DNA from: Hyphomonas beringensis
GTDB taxonomy: Bacteria > Pseudomonadota > Alphaproteobacteria > Caulobacterales > Hyphomonadaceae
Direction: 5' to 3'
Length of the DNA: 64,000 nt
Assembly (NCBI RefSeq): GCF_000682755.1
Contig: NZ_AWFF01000098.1
Coordinates: 1-64,000 of the forward strand
The position numbers and the translations under genes are program-made. This document shows, one piece after another, positions 43,632-52,278 of the stretch. Below the pieces are notes generated by a model. The model did no database searches. It had not been told where the DNA came from and saw only the letters and a list, made by a program, of their open reading frames with translations. Each line of letters opens with the position of its first letter. The first letter of the stretch is position 1.

Positions 43632-45632
43632 ATGTCTGATAAAATGAACCCGTCGACCGATGATTTCGCAGCAATGTTTGAATCATCCACGGCCGCCAGC
43701 GCCATGCAGGAAGGCCAGGTCATCCCGGCAACTGTGATCCGTATCGATAATGATGCGGTGCTGGTAGATATCGGCCTCAAGACCGAAGGCCGTATCCCAC
43801 TCAAAGAATTCTCGATGGAAGACAAGGAGCCGGCATCCGGCGACATCGTTGATGTCTACCTTGATCGCATCGAAAACGCCCTTGGCGACGCTGTCCTGTC
43901 CCGCGACAAGGCCCGCCGTGAAGAGCGCTGGATCAAACTGGAAAAGAGCTTCAACGCCGAAGAGCCCGTCAAAGGTGCTATCTCCGGCCGCGTCAAAGGC
44001 GGTTTCACCGTCGATCTTGGCGGCGTGAATGCCTTCCTTCCGGGCTCTCAGGTCGATATCCGCCCTGTGCGCGACGTAGGCCCGCTGATGGGCGAAGTTC
44101 AGCCCTTCCAGATCCTCAAGCTGGACCGCGCACGCGGCAACATCGTTGTGTCCCGCCGTGCGATCCTCGAAGAGAGCCGTGCCGAACAGCGCGCAGAGAT
44201 CGTCTCCGATATGGCTGAAGGTGATGTCCGCAAGGGTATCGTCAAGAACATCACCGATTACGGTGCGTTCGTTGACCTTGGCGGCATCGACGGCCTGCTG
44301 CACGTTACCGACATGTCCTGGAAGCGCATCAACCACCCGTCTCAGGTGGTCGAAGTTGGTCAGGAAGTCGAAATCCAGATCATCAAGATCAATCCGGAAA
44401 CCCAGCGTATCTCGCTCGGCATGAAGCAACTCGGCTCCGATCCGTGGGACGGCATCGACGCACGTTACCCGGTTGGCGCACGCCTCAAGGGCCAGGTTAC
44501 CAACATCACCGATTACGGCGCCTTCGTGGAGCTGGAAGATGGTGTCGAAGGCCTGATCCACGTGTCCGAAATGAGCTGGACCAAGAAAAACGTCCATCCG
44601 GGCAAAATCCTGTCGACCTCTCAGGAAGTCGATGTGGAAGTCCTGGACGTTGATTCCGAGAAGCGCCGTATCTCTCTCGGCCTGAAGCAGACCATGGACA
44701 ATCCGTGGACCGCTTTCCTGGCAGAGCATCCGGTCGGCACCGAAATCGAAGGCGAAGTTCGTGGTATCACGGAATTCGGTCTCTTCGTCGGCCTCGGCCC
44801 GGACCTCGACGGTATGGTTCACATCAACGATATCGCTTGGGACAAGTCTGGCGAGCAGGCCATCGAGTCCTTCAACAAGGGCGACATGGTCAAAGCCAAG
44901 GTCCTCGACGTTGACGTTGACAAAGAGCGTATCTCGCTCGGCATCAAGCAACTGTCTGGCGACCCGATTGAAGCCCCGGCTGATGGCGGCGCTGCCGTCA
45001 AGCGTGGCTCCACGGTCACCTGTACGGTTACGGAAGTCACGTCCGGCGGTATCGAGGTTGAGTTCGGTTCCCCGGCGATGAAATCCTTCATCCGCCGCTC
45101 CGACCTGTCCCGTGACCGCGCTGACCAGCGTCCTGAGCGTTTCGCTGTAGGCGACAAGGTCGACGCCAAGGTGATCTCCGTGGATCGCGGCTCCCGCCGT
45201 GTGTCCCTGTCGATCAAAGCCCTGGAAATCGCGGAAGAAGCAGAAGCCGTCGCACAATACGGTTCTGCGGATGCCGGCGCGTCTCTGGGTGACATCCTGG
45301 GTGCAGCCCTGGCGTCTTCCGGTACGTCCAAGGAAACGTCCGACAAGGTCAACCCGACGCCGCCGTCCACCGACGGTCAGGCCACGGCTGACGAGTCTGC
45401 TCTCGACGAGAAAGGCCGCCTTTCGGGCCCGCAGGGCGATGCTGATGATCTGAAGGAGATCAAAGGTGTTGGTCCGGCTTTCGAGAAGAAGCTGAATGAA
45501 GCTGGTATCTACCATTTCTGGCAGATCGCTGCGCTGACAGATGCCCAGATTGCCGTCCTCGAAGAGGAAGTCGGCACCTCTGGCAAAGGCGAAGAATGGA
45601 AAGCTCAGGCTGAAGAACTCAAGAGCGCCTGA
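43632..45632 (+). CDS. rpsA: 30S ribosomal protein S1 with C-terminal HhH extension
   Basis: The 666-residue protein has six S1 OB-fold repeats, starting near residues 27, 112, 195, 283, 370 and 455 (e.g. GIVKNITDYGAFVDLGGIDGL, GQVTNITDYGAFVELEDGVEGL). Repeats 1-2 bind the ribosome and the rest bind mRNA. A linker (about 545-600) leads to an extra domain (605-666) with DDLKEIKGVGPAFEKKL and GIYHFWQIAALT, a helix-hairpin-helix unit also seen at the ends of alphaproteobacterial L21 and NuoE. AAGGAAC precedes the ATG. The 133-nt leader is suitable for S1 autoregulation, which is not shown. Confidence 0.96.
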   Translation: MSDKMNPSTDDFAAMFESSTAASAMQEGQVIPATVIRIDNDAVLVDIGLKTEGRIPLKEFSMEDKEPASGDIVDVYLDRIENALGDAVLSRDKARREERWIKLEKSFNAEEPVKGAISGRVKGGFTVDLGGVNAFLPGSQVDIRPVRDVGPLMGEVQPFQILKLDRARGNIVVSRRAILEESRAEQRAEIVSDMAEGDVRKGIVKNITDYGAFVDLGGIDGLLHVTDMSWKRINHPSQVVEVGQEVEIQIIKINPETQRISLGMKQLGSDPWDGIDARYPVGARLKGQVTNITDYGAFVELEDGVEGLIHVSEMSWTKKNVHPGKILSTSQEVDVEVLDVDSEKRRISLGLKQTMDNPWTAFLAEHPVGTEIEGEVRGITEFGLFVGLGPDLDGMVHINDIAWDKSGEQAIESFNKGDMVKAKVLDVDVDKERISLGIKQLSGDPIEAPADGGAAVKRGSTVTCTVTEVTSGGIEVEFGSPAMKSFIRRSDLSRDRADQRPERFAVGDKVDAKVISVDRGSRRVSLSIKALEIAEEAEAVAQYGSADAGASLGDILGAALASSGTSKETSDKVNPTPPSTDGQATADESALDEKGRLSGPQGDADDLKEIKGVGPAFEKKLNEAGIYHFWQIAALTDAQIAVLEEEVGTSGKGEEWKAQAEELKSA

Positions 45633-45731
45633 GCCGGCTGATACGGTCTTCGGATCCGTATTCTAAAATTGATGAAATGTTTGCGGCGGGGGCCTAGCGC
45701 TCCCGCCGCAAATGCGTGTAATATCAAAGAC

Positions 45732-46031
45732 ATGCTGAAGTCAGAACTGATTGCAAAACTCGCCATGGAATATAGCCATCTGCGCCAGGAAGATCTGGAG
45801 CGGGTGGTGAATGTCATTCTGGACGAGATCGGTGCGGCGCTTGCCCGCGGGGACCGTGTCGAACTGCGCGGTTTCGGGGCCTTTTCCGTGCGCCAGCGTG
45901 ATGCCCGCAAGGGGCGTAACCCCCGGACAGGCGAAGCCGTCAGTGTCCCGGCCAAGGCCGTGCCCTTCTTCAAGGCCGGCAAGGAATTGCGCGCCCGCGT
46001 AAACGGCGGCGAGGATCCCGAGGCGAGATAG
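45732..46031 (+). CDS. ihfB: Integration host factor subunit beta
   Basis: The 99-residue HU/IHF-family protein has [35 protein letters not shown] with the Pro at the DNA-intercalating beta-arm tip, and [16 protein letters not shown]. IhfB bends DNA as a heterodimer with IhfA. The rpsA-ihfB order is conserved in proteobacteria, supporting beta rather than HU. ATG 45732; the frame from 45669 is rejected. Confidence 0.93.
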   Translation: MLKSELIAKLAMEYSHLRQEDLERVVNVILDEIGAALARGDRVELRGFGAFSVRQRDARKGRNPRTGEAVSVPAKAVPFFKAGKELRARVNGGEDPEAR

Positions 46032-46136
46032 GCTGACCGGGTTCGCGCGCGTGATGAACGCGCTTGACGATTTTGCCGAATGGGCAGCTAATCTCTGATC
46101 ATTCCAACCGGCGGTATATTGAGAAAAGGGGCCTTT

Positions 46137-46544
46137 ATGCTGAAGGAATTCAAAGAATTTGCGATGAAGGGGAATCTCATCGACATGGCCGTCGGCTTTG
46201 TCATGGGCGGCGCCTTCGCGACAGTCGTGACGGCCTTTATTCAGGGCGTCTTCCTGCCGCTTCTGGCACCCATAATGGGCGGCATTGATCTGTCAGAGAT
46301 TGCCTACACGATTTCCCCTGCCGAGGTGAACGCAGCTGGCGAAGTGGTGAAAGAGGCCGCAGTGGTTGAACTCGGTAACTTTATTGCTGCCGTCATCTCA
46401 TTCATAATCGTGGCCTTTGTCATGTTCCTGATCGTTAAAGGCATGAACAGAATGAAGAAAAAGGAAGAAGCCGCTCCATCTGCGCCCCCGCGCCAGGAAG
46501 TGCTTCTGGAAGAAATTCGCAATCTTCTTGCCAAACAAAGCTGA
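46137..46544 (+). CDS. mscL: Large-conductance mechanosensitive channel
   Basis: The 135-residue protein has the S1 helix EFKEFAMKGNLIDMAVGFVMGGAFATVV (pore-lining TM1), TM2 (about 75-97, GNFIAAVISFIIVAFVMFLIVKGMN) and the C-terminal EEIRNLLAKQ bundle helix. It opens under membrane tension to release solutes on osmotic downshock. AAAAGGGG site before ATG 46137. Confidence 0.96.
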   Translation: MLKEFKEFAMKGNLIDMAVGFVMGGAFATVVTAFIQGVFLPLLAPIMGGIDLSEIAYTISPAEVNAAGEVVKEAAVVELGNFIAAVISFIIVAFVMFLIVKGMNRMKKKEEAAPSAPPRQEVLLEEIRNLLAKQS

Positions 46545-46559
46545 AATCTGCGAAGAGTC

Positions 46560-46600
46560 ATTCATGAACGGTTAAGCAGTATTTGTTTACCTTCATGAAT
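46560..46600. promoter_or_regulatory. Paired TTCATGAA palindromes
   Basis: The 8-bp palindrome TTCATGAA occurs at 46561-46568 and 46592-46599, centres 31 nt apart (about three helical turns), and the two also form a 9-bp inverted repeat ATTCATGAA/TTCATGAAT. The spacing fits two operator sites on one DNA face. The element lies between mscL and its hairpin terminator. Confidence 0.4.
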
Positions 46601-46627
46601 AGTAGAGTAAACGAGTAGAGTATTGAG

Positions 46628-46656
46628 GGGCGGCCTTATTGGCTGCCCTTCTTTTT
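46628..46656 (+). terminator. Intrinsic terminator after mscL
   Basis: GGGCGGCC (46628-46635) pairs with GGCTGCCC (46641-46648, one wobble), loop TTATT, followed by TTCTTTTTT. It separates mscL from xerC. Confidence 0.85.
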
Positions 46657-46785
46657 TGCCCGCGATATTCTTGTCTGGGCTGTCCTTACCCATCCGGTCC
46701 AATGTAACGGAGAGCCAGCTATTCTCGTCAGAGGGGTGCGGCACGCCGCAACTGAACCTTAAGCCTGCTCTGACAGAATGGCGTG

Positions 46786-47685
46786 ATGGAAACCTTGGCC
46801 GCCTTCACGTCATACTTGCAGAATGAGCGCCGCATGGCGGCCAAGACGGTTGAGGCCTATCAGAGCGATCTGGCCGGGTTTCTGAGGTTTCTGCAGACTT
46901 ATCTGGAAGAAGAGCCGACGCCGAAACGCCTTGGGAAGTTGCGCGCACGCGAAGTGCGGGCCTTTCTGGCGCAGCGTCGGCGTGAGGGGCTGTCCGATGC
47001 CTCGATTGCGCGCCTCCTGTCGTCGGTTAAGGCACTGTACCGCTGGCTGGGCCGCGCGCATGACATCGAGAATGCCGAGATCGCCTATCTGCAGGGTCCG
47101 AAACGGCCGCAGCGCCTGCCACGACCGGTTTCGGTTGAAGCGGCAAAGGATCTGATCGACGAGGCCGCGTCAGACCCGGACACCGAAGCCTGGATCAATG
47201 CGCGGGACGCCGCCGTCCTGTCACTGCTGTATGGCGCAGGGCTGCGCATCTCTGAAGCGCTCAGTCTCACCGGGTCTCACATCCCCGCGCCAGAGCGTCT
47301 GAGGATCACCGGCAAAGGCAACAAGGTGCGCATAGTACCACTTATCCCAGCCGTGCGGCATGCGATGGAAGCATATGCTGAGGTGTGTCCGTATCGGCTG
47401 GGGCCGAATGATCCTTTGTTTCGCGGGGCCAAGGGCGGGGCATTGAATCCGCGTCTCATTCAGGGCCTGGTGCAAAAGCTGCGTGCGATCCTTGGCCTTC
47501 CGGATACGGCGACCCCCCACGCCTTGCGGCACGCCTTCGCGACACACCTTCTGGCTGGGGGCGCAGACCTTCGGGCGATCCAGACCCTGCTCGGACATGC
47601 TTCGCTTTCAACGACTCAGGTCTATACAGGCGTAGACAGCGAACGTCTGCGGGATGTGCACTCCGCAGCGCATCCGCGCGCCTGA
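46786..47685 (+). CDS. xerC: Tyrosine recombinase XerC (chromosome dimer resolution)
   Basis: The 299-residue recombinase has an N-terminal SAM-like domain (about 1-90, YLQNERRMAAKTVEAYQSDL) and the catalytic domain with Arg (GAGLRISEAL), Lys (GKGNKVRIVPL), HxxR (HALRHAFATHLL), His (LGHASLSTTQ) and Tyr (VYTGVD). It fits XerC, which with XerD resolves chromosome dimers at dif; XerD is the alternative. It is not a phage integrase: no att or prophage genes lie nearby. ATG 46786 (or GTG 46783) gives the usual length. Confidence 0.88.
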   Translation: METLAAFTSYLQNERRMAAKTVEAYQSDLAGFLRFLQTYLEEEPTPKRLGKLRAREVRAFLAQRRREGLSDASIARLLSSVKALYRWLGRAHDIENAEIAYLQGPKRPQRLPRPVSVEAAKDLIDEAASDPDTEAWINARDAAVLSLLYGAGLRISEALSLTGSHIPAPERLRITGKGNKVRIVPLIPAVRHAMEAYAEVCPYRLGPNDPLFRGAKGGALNPRLIQGLVQKLRAILGLPDTATPHALRHAFATHLLAGGADLRAIQTLLGHASLSTTQVYTGVDSERLRDVHSAAHPRA

Positions 47686-47785
47686 TTATCCTTACAAAAC
47701 CCTTTCAAATTGCCCATTACCGCCTCAATTCGCGGTAATCCTGATGATGTAAGCTCTGGGGAGGGATGCAGAAAGGACTGGCGCT

Positions 47786-48283
47786 ATGGGTGTCAAAAGA
47801 AACGCAATTCTGGGGATTCTCACCCTCGCCACCTTTATCGGCTGTGGGCTTCCTCTAGAGGCTCAGGAAGATCAAGTCGACTATGAGGGCTTTGCCGCGC
47901 TGACAGATGAGGTGTCTGCGTATCGCGAGACGCGGCTGGTTGATCGGGACGCGTTCAACAAGATGAAAGCCGAAGACGGGACACTGGTTCTGGAGACACG
48001 TCGTCAGGTGGCCTATGTGAAGGGGCATATCGATGGCGCTGTTCATCTGAACTTTCCGATTTCACGAATGCCAAATTGGCCGACACAATTCCCTCTATAG
48101 CCACGCACATCCTGATCTATTGCAACAACAATTTCATGGATGATGTCACGCTGGTTCCGCTCTAGCGCGCCGTCCTTCATCAATCTCTATGGCTATGGGT
48201 ACCAGAACATCTATGAGTTGGACGGCAGCTATCAGATGGCAGATCCGGACATTCATTGGGTTTCTGGAAGCGCCCCGCTCTAG
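47786..48283 (+). pseudogene. Frameshifted rhodanese-like exported protein
   Basis: The first frame (47786-48055) encodes a signal peptide and a rhodanese-like domain reaching the YVKGHIDGAVHLNF motif. Similarity then continues in a second frame (48058-48165: DFTNAKLADTIP, THILIYCNNNFMDDVT, which holds the catalytic-Cys segment YCNNNF) and a third (about 48167-48283: PSFINLYGYGYQNIYELDG, DPDIHWVSG). A one-base loss near 48056 and a second small deletion near 48165 break the gene. Original role would be a periplasmic sulfurtransferase-like protein. Upstream AAAGGA is intact. Confidence 0.82.
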
Positions 48284-48441
48284 GCCTTTTGTTTGCCTTA
48301 ATGGGCCATAAGCGCGCATTACGCAGTTTCCACTATTGCAAACCGTTCTCAATTTTGCCTTTAAAGGTCCGCAACGCCGTGCACTGGGACTCTTCAGTAA
48401 ATCTGAAGTGTTCGCCGTGTGCATTGCATTTGTCCGGCTAA

Positions 48442-48457
48442 GGCGTCATGTGACGCC
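48442..48457. promoter_or_regulatory. Palindrome upstream of the ferredoxin reductase gene
   Basis: GGCGTCA and TGACGCC flank TG, ending 29 nt before the start of fpr. The site has operator form; it may also be a small hairpin. A second short hairpin (CTTCAG...CTGAAG) lies near 48391. The rest of 48284-48486 holds no gene. Confidence 0.35.
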
Positions 48458-48486
48458 GCGTACCCGTAAGGAGCAAGAGCCAAGAC

Positions 48487-49308
48487 ATGACAGCAGAAGC
48501 ATCCCCTGCCCCCGCTGCCGCCAAAAAGGTGAACCCGAACGCGCCAACCGAGGAAACCGTCCTTGAGGTGAAGCACTATACGGACCGGCTATTCCGGTTC
48601 CGCCTGACCCGCCCGTCGACCTTCCGCTTCCGGTCTGGTGAGTTTGTGATGATTGGCCTCTACAAGGATGATGGCCGTCCGCTGTTGCGTGCCTATTCCA
48701 TTGCCAGCCCGAGCTGGGATGAGGAACTGGAATTCTACTCCATCAAGGTGGCCGATGGCCCGCTGACCTCGCGTCTGCAGAAGATCCAGCCGGGCGACAA
48801 GGTTCTGCTGGGCAAGAAGCCGACCGGAACGCTGGTGCATGATGCGCTGGTGCCGGGCAAGCGTCTCTATTGCTTCTCCACCGGCACGGGCTTTGCGCCC
48901 TTCGCAAGCGTTGTGCGCGATCCGGAGACCTATGAAAAATTCGACGAAGTGATCGTCACACATACCTGTCGGGAAGCGGCTGAACTGGAATATTCCAAGG
49001 AGATCGTTGAAGAGACGCTCAATCACGAATTTCTGGGTGAACTCGCCCAGGGCAAGCTGCGCCGCTATGGCAGCTGCACACGCGAAGACTATGAATACAA
49101 GGGCCGTATCACGACCCTGATCGAGACAGGCAAGCTGTTTGAGGATCTGAACGTTCCGCCACTTAATCCGGAAACGGATCGCGTGATGATCTGTGGCTCC
49201 ATGGAGATGATCCAGGACGTGAAGGATCTAATGCTCAAGGCGGGTCTGACAGAGGGCTCGAACGCAGCGCCGGCAGAGTTCGTCATCGAGAAAGCCTTCG
49301 CGGGCTAA
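48487..49308 (+). CDS. fpr: Ferredoxin-NADP(+) reductase
   Basis: The 273-residue FAD enzyme has the FAD-binding RAYSIASPSW motif, GPLTSRLQKIQPGDKV, the NADP-binding STGTGFAPFASVVRDPETY and the closing CGSMEMIQDVKDLM, as in bacterial plant-type-like Fpr (subclass II, as in Azotobacter/Rhodobacter). It moves electrons between NADPH and ferredoxin or flavodoxin, for biosynthesis and oxidative stress defence. The first 18 residues are an Ala/Pro-rich extension. Ribosome binding GTAAGGAGC is good. Confidence 0.93.
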   Translation: MTAEASPAPAAAKKVNPNAPTEETVLEVKHYTDRLFRFRLTRPSTFRFRSGEFVMIGLYKDDGRPLLRAYSIASPSWDEELEFYSIKVADGPLTSRLQKIQPGDKVLLGKKPTGTLVHDALVPGKRLYCFSTGTGFAPFASVVRDPETYEKFDEVIVTHTCREAAELEYSKEIVEETLNHEFLGELAQGKLRRYGSCTREDYEYKGRITTLIETGKLFEDLNVPPLNPETDRVMICGSMEMIQDVKDLMLKAGLTEGSNAAPAEFVIEKAFAG

Positions 49309-49378
49309 GACCTCCGAACCAAACGCTTTGCGGAATGAAAGCGCTATGGTTAACCTCCTGCCCGGGAGGACGACGCAT

Positions 49379-51004
49379 ATGCGCGCTTTGCAGTCACTTA
49401 CATTTTCCCTTGCGGCGATTGCCTTGCCTTTGGTGGCGAGCGCTCAGGAGCGGACCTGCCGCGTGGACGACACGCCGAGCGGCGCGAAGGTCGTCGGCGG
49501 GGTCAGCGCACATCTTGAGAACTGGCCGGGCATTGCCTCCATCCAGCTGCGCATGCGCGAGAAAACGTACCATGTCTGCGGCGGTGCGGCGATCGCTCCC
49601 CAATGGATAGTGACGGCGGCACATTGTGTTGAAGGCTTTGCCGTGTCTGAGGATAGCGGCCGCGTCTTTGCCTATGAGTCCGCAGGTGCAGGCGCGCCTT
49701 TGCGCAAAGTGGCCGCCATCCGGATTCAGCTCGGTACGGAAGATCTGGGATACATGCCTGGCAATGCGCATGGGTCTTTTGTGACCCAAGTCATTACGCA
49801 TCCGGACTATGCCGGGGCCGAAGATATCTACAAGGGCGCTGACATCGCCTTGCTGAAACTGGCGGACCCCTGGACGGGGCCGCTTGCCACGCTGTCTGTT
49901 GATGCGTCGACAGATCGTCTTTCCAAGGCAGGCGAAGAAGCCTGGGTTGCAGGTTTTGGGAACTTGGAAGAATTGGAGCTCGGCGAACGCACAAAATGGC
50001 AGAATGCACGAAACTTTGCGCTAGCAGCACCGAGTCTCGTATTGCAGGAAACTTCCGCGCCGACCGTGGAGGCATCCGTCTGTCAAAAGCGTCTGAGGAG
50101 AGCCTCGCTGCTGGAAGGGTATCCGGCAGCTTACCAATCCCTGATTGTCGACAATCATCTGATCTGCGCGGGGCTGGAACAGGGCGGCAAGGATGCCTGC
50201 CAGGGCGATAGCGGCGGCCCGCTTGTAAAGTATGACAAGAATGGTTGCCCCTACCAGATCGGCATCGTCAGCTGGGGTGTGGGTTGTGGACGCGAGGAGA
50301 GCCCCGGTGCCTATACCCGCATCTCTGCCTATGCGGATTGGGTGAAATCCCATGTGCCTGATGCGAACTTCATTCAGGCGGCGGATCTGCCCGCGCCGAC
50401 GCGCGGTGTGCCGGATCTCGTTTCCAGCGTGCAGCAGGATTTTGAGCAGATCGTTGTGGATATGCCGGTGACGCTGGTGAACGCGGCGGGTGAACCCGTG
50501 TCTGTGATCGAGAATGGCGAAATGGTGGACCTGAAAGTCACGCTGCCTGTGCGGGGCAAGCTGGTGCTGTTCGATTACAATTCCAATGAAGTGCTGACGC
50601 AGCTCTACCCCAACCCGATGGAGGCCATAGACGCCTGGCCTGTACGGGAAGCGGGCGAGGATGTTTATCTGGCAAAAGATCTTTTCGGAGAGCCGGGCCT
50701 GCAGGCCGGTCCGCCGCTGGGGCCGCAATCCATGATCGCCATGGTTGTGCCTGAAGATGCGCGGCTTCCAGTGTCTCCGCAGCGTGGTTTCAGCGAGATT
50801 GCGGCGCCTGTCGATTATATCACGCGGTTGATGCGCACGGCGCTTCGCCAACAGGAAAGTGTGCGGGGCCTGTTCCGTATTGCGGCAGATGAAGAGGCAG
50901 GCGTGGATGACGCTGCAGCTCTTACGCCGCACCTGGCGATGGGTGTGCTGAACTATTGCATAGATTCCCGCATTTGCGGCGCCCAGGACGCGGCAGAAAA
51001 CTAA
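49379..51004 (+). CDS. Secreted trypsin-like serine protease with C-terminal extension
   Basis: The 541-residue exported protein has a signal peptide (LPLVASAQE). The S1 protease domain (about 38-345) has VVGGVSA, the triad His82 (TAAHC), Asp155 (DIALLKL) and Ser278 (GDSGGP), and Asp272 at the trypsin S1 position, so cleavage after Arg/Lys is expected. About six Cys can form disulfides. The last about 195 residues are an unrecognised domain with beta-rich pattern (VDMPVTLVNAAGEPVSVIENGEMV). GGGAGGA precedes ATG 49379. Confidence 0.9.
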   Translation: MRALQSLTFSLAAIALPLVASAQERTCRVDDTPSGAKVVGGVSAHLENWPGIASIQLRMREKTYHVCGGAAIAPQWIVTAAHCVEGFAVSEDSGRVFAYESAGAGAPLRKVAAIRIQLGTEDLGYMPGNAHGSFVTQVITHPDYAGAEDIYKGADIALLKLADPWTGPLATLSVDASTDRLSKAGEEAWVAGFGNLEELELGERTKWQNARNFALAAPSLVLQETSAPTVEASVCQKRLRRASLLEGYPAAYQSLIVDNHLICAGLEQGGKDACQGDSGGPLVKYDKNGCPYQIGIVSWGVGCGREESPGAYTRISAYADWVKSHVPDANFIQAADLPAPTRGVPDLVSSVQQDFEQIVVDMPVTLVNAAGEPVSVIENGEMVDLKVTLPVRGKLVLFDYNSNEVLTQLYPNPMEAIDAWPVREAGEDVYLAKDLFGEPGLQAGPPLGPQSMIAMVVPEDARLPVSPQRGFSEIAAPVDYITRLMRTALRQQESVRGLFRIAADEEAGVDDAAALTPHLAMGVLNYCIDSRICGAQDAAEN

Positions 51005-51076
51005 AAGGCCATTTCCCTTCCATCGCCAGATAGATGAAATTCGCAACATCCTGTTCAGCGGGCAGTTACTACGCGC

Positions 51077-51724
51077 ATGCTACGCGAAGGGATGCTTCGC
51101 CGTCTTATTGCCATCCTGCTGACAGTCTATGCGATCGCCTTTGCCTTTGGCGCGCTGACGGCTGTTCGCTGGCCTTCCATCATGATGGTGATGAGCTGGA
51201 TCGTGCAGGATGACATTGCCTCAGGTCTTGAAAGCGTGGACTGGCGCCAGCTGGGCATCGCCCATGGCGGCCCGTACCTGATTGCATCCCTGTGCTTTTA
51301 CAGCTCTGGCATCATGGTTGCGGCCCGGCGCCGCGGCGGGGTGCTGTGGTATCTCTATGGCCTTCTCGCCGGTATTCCCTGCCTCTATCTCGTGACGTTC
51401 GAGCCAGGCTGGTGGCGTGACCCCAGCGCGGAAGAAGGCGCGATTGCCGGGGTCTGTGTCGGTGCCATTCTATTGTTCTTCGCTGTCTGGGAGTTGCGTG
51501 TGCGTCCGCGTCGTGAGGTTCAGCCTGCCAAGGCAGAAGATGTCCCCATGCTGCTGACCACGCCGCTGGCCCCGCAAGTGCAGGCGCATAGCCCGGCCCA
51601 GGATGTTCCGGCTGTTGTCCGCAAGCCGAAGCCCACTTTCGTGCCAGCTGCGGTGGCGCGTCAGCGTGCCAGTTTTGCCTTGCATGGCCGCAAGATGCAG
51701 GCGCGCCGTCGTCGTGCTGGCTAG
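51077..51724 (+). CDS. Four-helix membrane protein, unknown function
   Basis: The 215-residue protein has four hydrophobic helices (about 8-28, 65-83, 90-108, 124-141) and a 70-residue C-terminal tail rich in Pro, Ala, Arg and ending in basic residues (HGRKMQARRRRAG), probably cytoplasmic. I do not recognise the family. Start may be ATG 51077 or 51092. It follows the protease gene by 72 nt in the same direction. Confidence 0.6.
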   Translation: MLREGMLRRLIAILLTVYAIAFAFGALTAVRWPSIMMVMSWIVQDDIASGLESVDWRQLGIAHGGPYLIASLCFYSSGIMVAARRRGGVLWYLYGLLAGIPCLYLVTFEPGWWRDPSAEEGAIAGVCVGAILLFFAVWELRVRPRREVQPAKAEDVPMLLTTPLAPQVQAHSPAQDVPAVVRKPKPTFVPAAVARQRASFALHGRKMQARRRRAG

Positions 51725-51813
51725 AGCGGCTCCCGGCAGGCATATCTGTTTCCATTTGCTGTAGGTGAGGCTTCGCCCTACCCTTTCCGGATAAAAGAAA
51801 AGGGGAGGATGCA

Positions 51814-52182
51814 ATGTCTATCATTTGGCGCTTGCTGGCCGTGCTGATCACTTTGATCGCGGCCTGGTTGTTCTGGGGCGGTCTGCATGCCGTGAATATC
51901 GTGGTCAGCCGGGGCAGCAGTGTGTCTGATGCCCTGTTGCAGCCTCCGACCAGTCTGGTGCGTCTTGTCGCGACAGGTGTGATGGTGCTTGGCGGTTTGC
52001 TGCTGATCTTCCGGCAGTCTGTCGGAAAATGGATCCTTCTGGTGGGCATCTTGCTGTTCACGCTGCTCGCCGGACTGATGGCGGCGTCAGGTGCGGACCC
52101 GGTGCTGTGGATGGATGAGGCCATTACGACAGGTGTTCTGTGGCTACTTTTCGTGGGCCTTGCCGTAACGAAACGCAGCTAA
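51814..52182 (+). CDS. Small three- or four-helix membrane protein
   Basis: The 122-residue protein is almost entirely hydrophobic, with helices at about 4-24, 47-66, 70-92 and 100-118. A strong GGGGAGGATGCA site precedes the ATG. Family unknown. Located between another membrane protein and lpdA with no clear link. Confidence 0.6.
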   Translation: MSIIWRLLAVLITLIAAWLFWGGLHAVNIVVSRGSSVSDALLQPPTSLVRLVATGVMVLGGLLLIFRQSVGKWILLVGILLFTLLAGLMAASGADPVLWMDEAITTGVLWLLFVGLAVTKRS

Positions 52183-52278
52183 TCCAATTCTGCAGAGCCT
52201 GTCGCATTGATTTCAGAAGTAAAATGCCTAGTTTGGCGGCTCATTCCTTTGAGCCCCTAGACCAAGGCAGATTTCCCC

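Noticed and set aside
43683-45515. 610-codon minus-strand frame opposite rpsA
   Set aside because: Shadow created by strong codon bias of rpsA; the His/Asp-rich composition is typical of antisense frames.
46623-46826. Possible frameshifted N-terminus of xerC
   Set aside because: The ATG at 46786 already gives the full N-terminal SAM-like domain, so no missing part needs explaining.
46783-47685. XerC as a phage or island integrase
   Set aside because: No att repeats, tRNA target or mobile genes nearby; the protein matches housekeeping XerC in length and motifs.
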